Assembly (NCBI RefSeq): GCF_964355755.1
Contig: NC_092672.1
Location: forward strand, 20,828,501-20,892,500
DNA from: Antedon mediterranea
Taxonomy: Eukaryota; Echinodermata; Crinoidea; Comatulida; Antedonidae
Direction: 5' to 3'
Length of the DNA stretch: 64,000 bases
Part shown: positions 36,341 through 47,278 of the stretch, piece after piece
Layout: every line of letters begins with the position of its first letter
Numbering within the stretch: the stretch's first letter is position 1
Notes under the pieces: model-generated
What the model was told of the DNA's origin: nothing
Database searches by the model: none
The model's input: only the letters and a program-made list of their open reading frames with translations
Program-made: the position numbers and the translations under genes

Positions 36341-36792
36341 TAACACTGTTTTACTACCGTTTCCATATCGCTTCCCCAGGCATAACGAGAAAGACCATCG
36401 ATGTGTTAATAGTTTAGCTATTTTAATTTAATGTTTGTTTCATTATCAAGAACAGTATTGCACGCACCATTGTCAATAATATTATTACAACCGATTTCTA
36501 ATACATTTGTATGCTTGCATCAATCAAGGCGCTTTCATGAATTTCAATTTAACATCATCTCCATCTTTGTAAGAAATCAAAAAAAGAAAACAAATAATTA
36601 AAAAAAATTAAAATACGATTTATAGTTTGTTATTACAGAAATATTAAAACATTGTAAATATACGATAAGAGACACACATCTGCATACGACATTTTTTTTC
36701 TTTTTTGGCTAGAAAGTTTTATTTAGAAAACAAAATAAGAACACGATGTATCACAAACATACGATAACAGGCACACATCTGTATACGATAAT

Positions 36793-37062
36793 CAAATCAT
36801 GTCGCATACGACAAGATTTCTACCGACATAGGCTCACATACTGCCGGGTCTACATTACATCGTTGAAAGCACTCATCCGATAATACGGGAATTGTTTCTG
36901 AATAACCAAACAGAGTGGGAACGCACCTTCCTATGTTTTCACCCTCTGAGAAAAAGCAATGAGAACCAAACAGGCTGCATCCATCATTGTCAGGTACAAG
37001 AGGCCACTGATCATTGATATCAGATCTATTTAAGCTACACGTTTCTAAAGAATTTTTATTTA
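36793..37062 (-). other. cysteine-rich open frame
   Basis: About 85 open codons without an ATG read DNDGCSLFGSHCFFSEGENI then GRCVPTLFGYSETIPVLSDE, with further cysteines in CFQRCNVD and AVCEP. Eight cysteines and a coding-like composition suggest an exon or relic of a secreted or structural protein. A stop lies just upstream, so it would need an acceptor site inside. Not recognised. Confidence 0.3.
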
Positions 37063-37134
37063 TATTCTATTCTATAAGTTCGTATAGGCGCCCTACAATG
37101 AACAGAGCGCCTAACAACACTAGTAGGCCTATTA

Positions 37135-37588
37135 TTAATTAAAGAAAAGTTTTTGATGTTTAAATAGAGTTGCCGAATTCGACAGGAAGCGCGTTATGTT
37201 CCAGATCCGCGGAGAGGTGATAGAAAAAGTATTGTCCCCAGCTTTCCGATTAGATCGTGCAACGAAAAGTCGGGTGGGATCAATTAGAGGAGAGAAGTCG
37301 AAATAAAATGAAAGCGGATCACGGTTAAATAAAAAAAGGTATAAAGGAAACAGAGTAAATACATTTATGAACAAAAACAATAATTTTGTACACGATTCTT
37401 TTTTTTATATGAAGCCAATCGAGATATTTCAATATAAACCATCCGAAGGCTGATACCGTCCACACGCAAACACAGCCTTGTTTCTGCAATCGCTGTAATC
37501 GTTTAAGATCAACTTCGCGGGCACGGGCGTGAGCACCAAGCAAGAGCGAGTTAGCATAGTCAAGGCGGGACAGGATTTTGGCATGCAT
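37135..37588 (-). pseudogene. 3' fragment of a CR1/L2-like LINE ORF2
   Basis: Two overlapping frames give the region after the RT palm: ILSRLDYANSLLLGAHARAR and LKRLQRLQKQG (usually SRLDYCNSLL-GLP...LQRVQN), then WLHIKKRIVYKII and, after a frame change, FSITSPRIWNITRFL (usually FSVxAPxLWNSLP). The order and spacing match LINE C-termini. It is 5' truncated and frameshifted. Confidence 0.6.
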
Positions 37589-37592
37589 CTTT

Positions 37593-37680
37593 AAGCGTGG
37601 TTCCCACTAGAACGCAACGCATGTATCGACGCAATGTGCTGTATTGCGTAATCATAAGTGGGAACCGACGACGCAATAGT
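37593..37680. repeat. MITE-like fragment
   Basis: AAGCGTGGTTCCCACTAGAACGC and the inverse-like AAGTGGGAACC bracket CGCAA-rich sequence. The ends resemble the TTTTCCACTAGGCG type of the MITE at 36182. Confidence 0.4.
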
Positions 37681-38093
37681 GCTGCAAACATCGTATGTTT
37701 GATTTCACGCAGGCGGGGGCAAACACAGTGATTGGAAGGGCATTTTTAATATATTTACGACAAATTACGGAGTTGGTAATTCAATGACTTGCATAAAGCA
37801 TTTACTTGAGAGGACATATTCAAAGAGCTATCAAACATCACACCTAGAGTTTTTAATACATTTTGAAGGACGAATAATAATATTGTTATCTAATTTTAAT
37901 TCAAGATCTGGTAGCGCGACACGAATACTTCCAAAACAAAAGAACTCAGTTTTCTCCTGATTTAACTGTAACATATTAGCCTACTAATCATCCATTTATT
38001 AATTTTGGATATGCAGGAAGTCAAATGTTTAAGTGCATTTTGATAATCATTAACAATTTTGGGTCTGTATATCATCGGCATATTCATGAATTG

Positions 38094-38340
38094 AGTGGAG
38101 CTGTGGCTTGGTGGTTGTGATGCTTGGCTACCAATCTAAGGGTCCTGGGTTCAAGTCCTGTCATATGTCAGGGTTTTTTTCTCATGACAATTTACAACTC
38201 CACTCCCAAAGACTTAATAATAAGTCTTTGTTTATGTAGAGCATCTTGTGTATATGTTTGTCTTGTGAAATTATTAAATAGTTTATCCATCCTGTGATTG
38301 GCGGGTTACTCGCTGTTGGATGAGTATGAAATAAAAAAAA
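38094..38340 (+). mobile_element. tRNA-derived SINE with A-rich tail
   Basis: The best-preserved copy of the family. It has a box A-like TGGCTTGGTGG and an intact box B GGTTCAAGTCC (38148-38158). The body has CTCCCAAAGACTTAATAATA and GTAGAGCATCTTGTG, and an A-rich tail begins near 38328. Confidence 0.7.
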
Positions 38341-38509
38341 AGAAAAAGAATAAGGACGTTATGATTACGAATGATATCACAGATAGGAGATGTATATAAG
38401 ATAAAACCCAAGTATTAAGTACTACGATCTGTAAAGCATGAACTGTACCACGATTTAACCGAACCACATTATACCAACAAGTTGATCTAACCTTTGCAAA
38501 AATAAATCA

Positions 38510-39194
38510 TACCGTCCCATCGATCGCATTCATCACAACACGTCACAATATGAGTACCGTCTTTAATGATTTAATGCACGCCTATTTTTCGTTTTCTCTG
38601 ATGCATGCGTCGTGATATGATAGAAAACGGCCATACACCGTCAACGTACACTGATCCAATTCCGATTCACATTTCGCAAAGGTACAGTAGTGAAAGAGTT
38701 GTTTCAACAGTTTTGTTGTTTCCATGCGTCACAATCGGTTCTAATAACCAGGAAAACCAATATCTTGTCGCATCATAAACTACACGAGACATGCAGACGT
38801 GATGAAAATGTTTTTGAAAATCCACTTTGTATAGACGCTTTTATGATATATGGCGAAGGACGGGATCTGCGTTTTCAAATTGTACGAACCTGTTCAATTT
38901 GGTTGGAGCAATAGATTGCCAAGCACTGGTTGCATGGCTGTAACCGCCAATGATGCGTCGTGCTACTCCGTCTATACGTCGTAAAGAAAAGGATCCTTTA
39001 CTCGTCACGTGAATCGTTCATTTGCTCTATCCACAAGCTTTGTTGTTTAAATCTGTAAAAATACTGACTGTTGACCAGTTGACTGTTTTGTGTAATCGAG
39101 GTAGCTTTGTCCAATAGTTTATTGTCTGTTCTGTCAAAATATCAACGAAACGAGTCGGAGGTATTCTGTTCGGAATGTCAACGTCGGCGACCAT
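38510..39194 (-). pseudogene. orphan ORF relics 3
   Basis: An ATG at 39194 opens 55 codons to TAG at 39027 (MVADVDIPNRIPPTRFVDIL...). Past it, other minus frames stay coding-like for 30-50 codons (for example RIDGVARRIIGGYSHATSAW at about 38990-38930). Composition is more GC-rich than the flanks. Not recognised; possibly the same origin as the relics at 34.6-36.2 kb. Confidence 0.3.
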
Positions 39195-39299
39195 CAGTTG
39201 ATTTGAGATTATTGAGATTTTAGTAAGAACAAAGAATATATATCACAAGAATGAGTATTCCGCGATTTTTGCATGATAAATTTGTAACAGAAAGTGATG

Positions 39300-41280
39300 C
39301 CCGCCCTCAGATGGGATGCGAATGTATACAGACTAAATAAGACTTGATTTAATAGAATATTATAGGCCTACATGTCACATTATGATTAAATAGAATTAGG
39401 ATAATATATTTTGCAATTGTAAAACATTTTATAATGCATATATAATACCAAACTAGTGTACATTCACTTCTACAGACAATTATTTACTACCATGTTAAAT
39501 TAGTTCACAAAAAGCCTAACAGCAACACAAAAAATCAACGAAGCGTTACTCAGCACGGCCTATTCTTTACCATTGCCGCGTACTAACCTACGCCCGGTAA
39601 ATTAAGTATTGTTTTTAAGATATAAATTAGTATAAAATACATGTTATTAATAGGATACAATGTTAAATTTCATTAACATTTATTTGTTTTACCAGAAACA
39701 AGTTAAATATAGAAATATTATTAAACTATCCTTCGTGAAAACGCGTAAACACCAATTCACGCCCGGTTGATGAAGCGAACTGTTTATTCGGCAGTTTTTA
39801 ATACATACATTGCATGAAACGAACAATTAAATATCCAAACAGCATTTAACATGATGTTGGCATGTAGTTGATAACATTTTTTATCATGAAAATACTACCG
39901 GTGGTGCAGGCTTAGATTAGTGTAACCGTCACAAAAAGTTGTATCCATCCTTAATTATGGCGGCGCCCTACTACATGGACAATATTACTGTTACAGGGAA
40001 AATTGCGGATTACTCATTCTTGTGACATATATTCTTTGGTAATAACCATTTTCGGCTCAGCTTTTGCTGTTTCCCCCAATGGACTGTCAATAATGGGCCT
40101 AATAATTACAATAACAACAACCCTTGTACCACAGACTGGTAATACATTAAATCCCCTAGTTTGCATCATTTGCTGAGCCATAAACTGCATTTCTCATAAA
40201 GCACAAAATAAATTAATATAGTAATTTTCTGATAATTTCTTTGAAACATAGCAATCTATTATAACAAACATAGCTGATGCACTACACATGATGAATAATT
40301 CATAATGTTTGCATAACCTACCTACAGAAAAAAACATTTACAAAAACTATTATATTAGATTGGTATTCTTCTTTCAATTTATTGGATTTTTAAACTTCAT
40401 AAAAATTGCCTCAAAATTGCAGATAATTTCCATCTTAAAATACCAAATGTAGTTAACCTAATATTGTGGCAGCAGGTAAAAGTTGTGTAAACAATTTAAT
40501 GACTATCAGCCTGTACACAGCCAGCACTCACACTCTTTAGGTGAACATGTCCTCAATATATAAGTAAATTATATAATAATATTTATATATTTTATTTGTT
40601 TATATGAGTGACTAAATTGTTATCAGTATTGTAACTGTGCATTATTATTGCTACTATCACTATTGTTATCTGTTAACACACTTCCACCTAAAAATCCCAC
40701 ATCATATAAACACACAATATTAAATGTGTTCATTTTTACAATTGTCTATATACAAAAATAAATCATCTTATTCACATTTTATTTCATAACGTATATAATA
40801 TAATGGACAAAGCTTTAACAATAAATCATCTTATTCACATTTTATTTCATAATGTATATAATATAATGTACAAAGCTTTAACAATAAATCATCTTATTCA
40901 CATTTTATTTCATAACGTATATAATATAATGTACAAAGCTTTAACACTTACAATATTATGAAAGTAATTAAAATTAACTCTCAATGATTGATTGTAAAAA
41001 AAAGCATACACAAATATAAATTTGAAAAAAAGACAAAGCAACTAAAAACTAAAACTAAAAAGCACTTGAAATAAACTACTTTGAAATAATTAAATAATAA
41101 AACAGTAAAAAAAAAACATACACAAACATAAATTTGAAAAAAAGACAAAGCAACAACTAAAAAGCACCTGAAATAAACTACAGTGAAACAATTAAATTCA
41201 AGGTAAAATCCTAGATAAAAACAGTTAAAAAAATCATTATTGGCTAAAAATTTCTGAGTATTTCAATACAACTAATACAG
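39300..41280. other. no gene; small 63-bp tandem repeat
   Basis: AT-rich. A 63-bp unit (AATAAATCATCTTATTCACA...ACAAAGCTTTAAC) is repeated about three times at 40758-40945. Nothing else was identified. Confidence 0.55.
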
Positions 41281-41299
41281 TTTATGGGGTGTTGTGTTC

Positions 41300-43745
41300 A
41301 CAGTGTGACACTGCTTTATGTTATAACTCACAAATAATACAGTTGTTCCCATTGTGGCAGTGTGACACTGCTTTATGTTATAACTCACAAATAATACAGT
41401 TGTTCCCATTGTGGCAGTGTGACACTGCTTTGTGTTATAACTCACAAATAATACAGTAGTTCCTATTGTGGCAGTGTTACACTGCTTTTCCTCACAATAA
41501 TACATTTGTTCCTAATGTGGCAGTGTGACACTGCTTCATTTTATAACTTACAAATAATACAGTAGTTCCCATTGTGGCAGTGTGACACTGCTTTGTGTTA
41601 TAACTCACAAATAATACAGTAGTTCCCATTGTGGCAGTGTGACACTGCTTTATGTTATAACTCACAAATAATACATTTGTTCCCATTGTGGCAGTGTGAC
41701 ACTGCTTTATGTTATAACTCACAAATAATACAGTAGTTCCCATTGTGGCAGTGTGACACTGCTTTATGTTATAACTCACAAATAATACAGTTGCTCCCAT
41801 TGTGGCAGTGTGACACTGCTTTATGTTATAACTCACAAATAATACAGTTGTTCCTATTGTGGCAGTGTGACACTGCTTTGTGTTATAACTCACAAATAAT
41901 ACAGTTGTTCCCATTGTGGCAGTGTGACACTGATTTATGTTATAACTCACAAATAATACAGTTGTTCCCATTGTGGCAGTGTGACACTGCTTTATGTTAT
42001 AACTCACAAATAATACAGTTGTTCCCATTGTGGCAGTGTGACACTGCTTTATGTTATAACTCACAAATAATACAGTAGTTCCTATTGTGGCAGTGTTACA
42101 CTGCTTTTTCTCACAATAATACATTTGTTCCTAATGTGGCAGTGTGACACTGCTTCATTTTATAAGTTAAAAATAATACAGTAGTTCCCATTGTGGCAGT
42201 GTGACACTGCTTTGTGTTATAACTCACAAATAATACAGTAGTTCCCATTGTGGCAGTGTGACACTGCTTTATGTTATAACTCACAAATAATACATTTGTT
42301 CCCATTGTAGCAGTGTGACACTGCTTTGTGTTATAACACACAAATAATACATTTGTTCCCATTGTGGCAGTGTGACACTGCTTTATGTTATAACTCACAA
42401 ATAATACAGTTGTTCCGATTGTGGCAGTGTGACACTGCTTTATGTTATAACTCACAAATAATACAGTTGTTCCCATTGTGGCAGTGTGACACTGCTTTGT
42501 GTTATAACTCACAAATAATACAGTTGTTCCCATTGTGGCAGTGTGACACTGCTTTATGTTATAACTCACATATAATACAGTTGTTCCCATTGTGGCAGTG
42601 TGACACTGCTTTGTGTTATAACTCACAAATAATACATTTGTTCCCATTGTGGCAGTGTGACACTGCTTTATGTTATAACTCACAAATAATACATTTGTTC
42701 CCATTGTGGCAGTGTGACACTGCTTTATGTTATAACTCACAAATAATACATTTGTTCCCATTGTGGCAGTATGACACTGCTTTATGTTATAATTCACAAA
42801 TAATACAGTAGTTCCCATTGTGGCAGTGTGACACTGATTTATGTTATAACTCACAAATAATACATTTGTTCCTATTGTGGCAGTGTGACACTGCTTTATG
42901 TTATAACTCACAAATAATACAGTAGTTCCCATTGTGGCAGTGTGACACTGCGTTATGTTATAACTCACAAATAATACATTTGTTCCCATTGTGGCAGTGT
43001 GACACTGCTTTGTGTTGTAACTCACAAATAATACATTTGTTCCCATTGTGGCAGTGTGACACTGCTTTATGTTATAACTCACAAATAATACAGTTGTTCC
43101 CATTGTGGCAGTGTGACACTGCTTTATGTTATAACTCACAAATAATACAGTTGTTCCCATTGTGGCAGTGTGACACTGCTTTGTGTTGTAACTCACAAAT
43201 AATACAGTTGTTCCTATTGTGGCAGTGTGACACTGCTTTATGTTATAACTCACAAATAATACAGTTGTTCCTATTGTGGCAGTGTGACACTGCTTTGTGT
43301 TATAACTCACAAATAATACAGTTGTTCCCATTGTGGCAGTGTGACACTGCTTTATGTTATAACTCACAAATAATACAGTTGTTCCCATTGTGGCAGTGTG
43401 ACACTGCTTTGTGTTATAACTCACAAATAATACATTTGTTCCCATTGTGGCAGTGTGACACTGCTTTATGTTATTACTCACAAATAATACATTTGTTCCT
43501 ATTGTGGCAGTGTGACACTGCTTTATGTTATAACTCACAAATAATACAGTTGTTCCCATTGTGGCAGTGTGACACTGCTTTATGTTATAACTCACAAATA
43601 ATACAGTTGTTCCCATTGTGGCAGTGTGACACTGCTTTGTGTTATAACTCACAAATAATACATTTGTTCCCATTGTGGCAGTGTGACACTGCTTTATGTT
43701 ATACCTCACAAATAATACAGTTGTTCCCATTGTGGCAGTGTTACT
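41300..43745. repeat. 57-bp satellite, about 43 copies, with a 15-bp dyad
   Basis: The unit is TTCCCATTGTGG, GCAGTGTGACACTGC, TTTATGTTATAACTCAC, AAATAATACAGTTG. GCAGTGT-G-ACACTGC is a perfect odd dyad in almost every unit. A truncated variant (TTACACTGCTTTTTCTCAC...) at about 41470 and 42090, together with the matching edge at 43740, suggests a higher-order unit of about 620 bp. Long open frames on both strands (576, 210 and 272 codons) are by-products of a stop-free unit divisible by three. Confidence 0.95.
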
Positions 43746-44260
43746 TTTAAATATTTCTATACGGGGAGGTGCCGCAATTACGGGTATTTTTTCGAGGGCC
43801 TGGTAGCACAAGTGTGGGAAAATATGGAGAGTTGGTAGCACAAGTGTGGGAAATGACAGAGTGAAATTAGTAGTTTAAGTCCCTGGCCCGCCCACCCGTG
43901 TTACAAATTTTCATTCTGGAATATTAAGAGAACTAGGGCCTAACATTAATATATGACATGTCAAAATTCATTGCCAACAATTGAGTGGCTTTAAAGCTCA
44001 TAAGCTGTATTAGGACAGGTATGTAAAGTATTCCCAATAGTTTCATTATTGTTTGTATTATATTACAGTTCATTGTTAAATCAATTGCACCAATGGTTAA
44101 ATATAAATGCAAGCTACATTTCATCTTTAAACTTCAGCTGTCTGTATACTCCTTAAGGACAGAGAAGTTGTAAATCTGAATCACTACTGCATGAATTTTT
44201 GCAAGGTTAAATATTTGTCTTGAAACATTATTACAATAACCGATAAATAATTTAATAATA

Positions 44261-44340
44261 CAGTCAACTCTCCAAAACAGGACAGCCTTCTTGGTATTCT
44301 GAACAATTTGGGACATTAAAAAGGTATGGTTTTGGATGAA
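44261..44340. repeat. possible CAGT-ended Tc1/pogo-type MITE end
   Basis: TA followed by CAGTCAACTCTCCAAAACAG and GACAGCCTTCTTGG looks like the terminal repeat common to Tc1/pogo-type MITEs in invertebrates. No matching right end was found within 300 bp. Confidence 0.3.
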
Positions 44341-44479
44341 CTGATGTTTAATAAAACTTTACAGGTTCTTTACAATCAAATTCAGATTTTGATTGGTTGT
44401 TATTAAACTGTTATTAAATTGTAGTCACTTTTTAGTAATTCTGATTCTCATATATTGTCACATTTAAATTTGATCTATT

Positions 44480-44805
44480 CCAATAATGTAGCAAGGCTAT
44501 CCATGTCATTGTCTTTAAGTAGTAGAATGTTAATTCAGTGTTATGTTGTCACATGTTATAATTATATTGTTATCTTGTATTCTATCTATTTCAATAATGT
44601 AGCAAGGCTATCCATGTCATTGTCCTTAAGTAGTAGAATGTTAATTCAGTGTTATGTTGTCACATGTTATGTATTGTTATCTTGTATTCAATCTATTCCA
44701 ATAATGTAGCAAGGCTATCCATGTCATTGTCCTTAAGTAGTAGAATGTTAATTCAGTGTTATGTTGTCACATGTTATGTATTGTTATCTTGTATTCAATC
44801 TATTC
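44480..44805. repeat. 107-bp minisatellite, left block (3 units)
   Basis: Units start at 44480, 44591 and 44698. They are the same repeat as 46216-46795 and are separated from it by a LINE insertion. On the minus strand each unit contains CTACTTAAGGACAATGACAT and ATTATTGGAATAG, the last codons and stop of the ROCO gene. Confidence 0.9.
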
Positions 44806-46211
44806 TATTCTCTATACATGCTTCATTGATTTAACAGCAGCATTCGACCATGTGAATCGTAATCTTCTTTTCCTAAGCGTTCGTAATAGGTTTCACTTAA
44901 ACCAGTCTACTACTATGATTGACATTATACAATCACTGTACAGCTCAACGAAAGCATACCTTGCTGACGACGATCCGAGTGATGATAAGTTCGAAACATC
45001 TTCTGGGGTGCGACAGGGTGGTATTGAGAGTACCAGCATGTTTAACCAATATTTTGATTACGTTATTAGAGTGTTCAAACAACGCTGTAAAGATGCTAGT
45101 TTGGATGGCCTAATGATACAATACCTAATTCCTATTGAAGCTACAAATCGTGCTCAAAGATGTAAAGCACCATCAAGGGGCATCTATGACGACTTTGAAA
45201 GTGGCTATGCTGACGACTTTGCTGTAAGCTCCTGGTCACAAGAAGAACTGCAAACCATTGTGAACATCTTGAATAAAGTTTGTCTGGAATTTGGTCTAAG
45301 AATTAGTGCCCCCAAAACAGAAACCATTATATGGAACTGGAAAGAGGAAGTTGAAGAATACCCAAGATGCATCATACAAATTGGCGGCGTACACATTAAC
45401 AACGTAACACACTTTAGATACCTTGGTGTATGGGCTACCTACAATGATGTTCATATTGGAGATCAAGAAGTAAAATACAGAATCAATTCAGCCAAAGGAG
45501 CATTTGCAGAGAATAGGGCATTGCTTACCAACAGAACGATCCACCTACAAACAAGAATGATGTTTCTTAATGGTCTAGTTAGGAGTAGACTCACCTATGG
45601 TTGCCATGCTTGGAGGGCAACAGGAAGTGAAATGTCCAAACTTAGCACAACATACAAAACCTTCCTAAGAAGAATGCTAGTGAATGGCTTTCAAAGAGTC
45701 TGCCCACCAAACCATGTAGACATATCCTCAGATGAAGAAACAGATGAAAACTATATAGACTGGCGTTACGTAATTGATAATGACGATCTCTACAAAATTA
45801 CTGGCTGTCAACCGCTAGAAGAATATGTCTACAAGCAACAATTCAACTGGATCGGACATGTAATTAGAAAAGAAAATGAAGATCCTACAAAAATTCTTAC
45901 TTTTCACACAACACAAAGTAAACGAAGAGGTCGGAAGATACCATCAGTACTTGATAGAGTTGTACAACAAAGTCAACTTACTAGATGCAACTTCATTAGA
46001 GCCTGCTTCAACAGAAATTTATAATTCCCAGCAATGTTTTAACTGTATATATGAACTGTTTTATAAGTTGTTTTGTGACTGTGTAATTTGGTAGTAGTCA
46101 CTCTCATACTGTAGGCCTACATTTAAAAGTAACACATCCAAATGCCAACTTCAAGTCAATGGCTACCAGATGTCTCTGTGAGACGGTTATTTGAACCAGT
46201 ACCAGTACCAG
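44806..46211 (+). mobile_element. 5'-truncated RTE-like LINE inserted in the minisatellite
   Basis: The insertion splits the 107-bp array. It ends in a short tandem tail (ACCAGT)n just before 46211, as RTE-type LINEs often do. TATTC at 44801-44805 and 46212-46216 may be the target duplication, although the repeat itself supplies similar strings. The 5' end is truncated inside RT. Confidence 0.7.
44823..46024 (+). pseudogene. LINE reverse transcriptase C-terminal two-thirds (RTE-like)
   Basis: About 400 open codons begin at RT motif A (FIDLTAAFDHV), with no endonuclease or upstream RT. Next come GVRQGGIESTSMFN (normally RQGCxLSPxLF; the CxLSP part is unusual), GYADDFAVSSW (catalytic YADD), LEFGLRISAPKTE, FRYLGVWATYND, and a C-terminus with FNWIGHVIRKENED and SKRRGRKIP. 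This end is typical of RTE-type ORFs (GHVLR...KRxRGRP). The ATG at 44756 lies inside the minisatellite and is accidental. The uninterrupted frame implies recent insertion. It cannot act alone. Confidence 0.75.
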
Positions 46212-46795
46212 TATTCCAATAATGTAGCAAGGCTATCCATGTCATTGTTCTTAAGTAGTAGAATGTTAATTCAGTGTTATGTTGTCACATGTTATGTATT
46301 GTTATCTTGTATTCTATCTATTCCAATAATGTAGCAAGGCTATCCATGTCATTGTCCTTAAGTAGTAGAATGTTAATTCAGTGTTATGTTGTCACATGTT
46401 ATGTATTGTTATCTTGTATTATATCTATTCCAATAATGTAGCAAGGCTATCGATGTCATTGTCCTTAAGTAGTAGAATGTTAATTCAGTGTTATGTTGTC
46501 ACATGTTATGTATTGTTATCTTGTATTCTATCTATTCCAATAATGTAGCAAGGCTATCCATGTCATTGTCCTTAAGTAGTAGAATGTTAATTCAGTGTTA
46601 TGTTGTCACATGTTATGTATTGTTATCTTGTATTATATCTATTCCAATAATGTAGCAAGGCTATCGATGTCATTGTCCTTAAGTAGTAGAATGTTAATTC
46701 AGTGTTATGTTGTCACATGTTATGTATTGTTATCTTGTATTATATCTATTCCAATAATGTAGCAAGGCTATCCATGTCATTGTCCTTAAGTAGTC
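46212..46795. repeat. 107-bp minisatellite, right block, overlapping ROCO stop codon
   Basis: Units start at 46216, 46323, 46430, 46537, 46644 and 46751. The last one is the 3' end of the ROCO coding exon itself. The array therefore amplifies the terminal coding sequence, stop and following 3' sequence. Confidence 0.92.
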
Positions 46796-47278
46796 GAACG
46801 AATTCTGTGCTCTTTTTAGTGAATGTTTCTTTCATTACTAGCTTAAATATTAAAATCCAAACATCATCTGATTCCTTAACCTTTAGGCCACGCAACTGTG
46901 CAATTTTTACTTTATCTGCATTACTTATCTTAAGACCGAATCTGATCACCTTTCGTACATCATTCCAGCGTTCAGAGATGATTAATTTCTCAAATCCAGC
47001 AAAGGTTGGTATCAAGTGCTTGATGCTTTCATACACACCCTTCATTCCTCCTATTGCAATGATTTCAATGAGAACATCGATATTTGATTGGCTAATGATT
47101 CCAGGACCTTCAAGTAACTTAAACAGCTCAAATGGATCATTCCTTCTTTCTATTTCGACAACAGAAATATGTTCACACTTGCAAAGTATAACTTTCAATA
47201 GATTGACTTTCTCTGATTCCTTGAACCACGATGACACTTTGCTGAGCAGTTCCCGATAGTTATCGTCAGATAGTTCAC
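46746..47278 (-). CDS. last ROCO exon: DED plus second death-fold domain
   Basis: Acceptor TTTTTTTAG precedes 47278 and TAG is at 46746-46748, giving 176 residues. Residues about 1-85 match a death effector domain: ELLSKVSSWFKESEKVNLLK, ISVVEIERRNDPFELFKLLE and GIISQSNIDVLIEIIAIGG parallel FADD helices 1-5. Residues about 90-176 (FEKLIISERWNDVRKVIRFG ... VWILIFKLVMKETFTKKSTE ... DNDMDSLATLLE) look like a death domain, giving a FADD-like DED-DD order. The second assignment is less certain and a CARD is possible. The final 15 codons are shared with the 107-bp minisatellite. Confidence 0.75.

Noticed and set aside
38930-38990. Trypsin-like start in the frame reading RRIIGGYSHATSAWQSI
   Set aside because: The IIGGY string is suggestive, but no catalytic His, Asp or Ser blocks follow and the frame breaks soon after.
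41300-43745. CRISPR array
   Set aside because: The repeats are contiguous with no unique spacers, and the DNA is animal.
41272-43841. Open frames of 576, 210, 272, 161 and 111 codons on both strands
   Set aside because: All fall within the second 57-bp satellite. Open frames on both strands at once are expected from a stop-free repeat unit.
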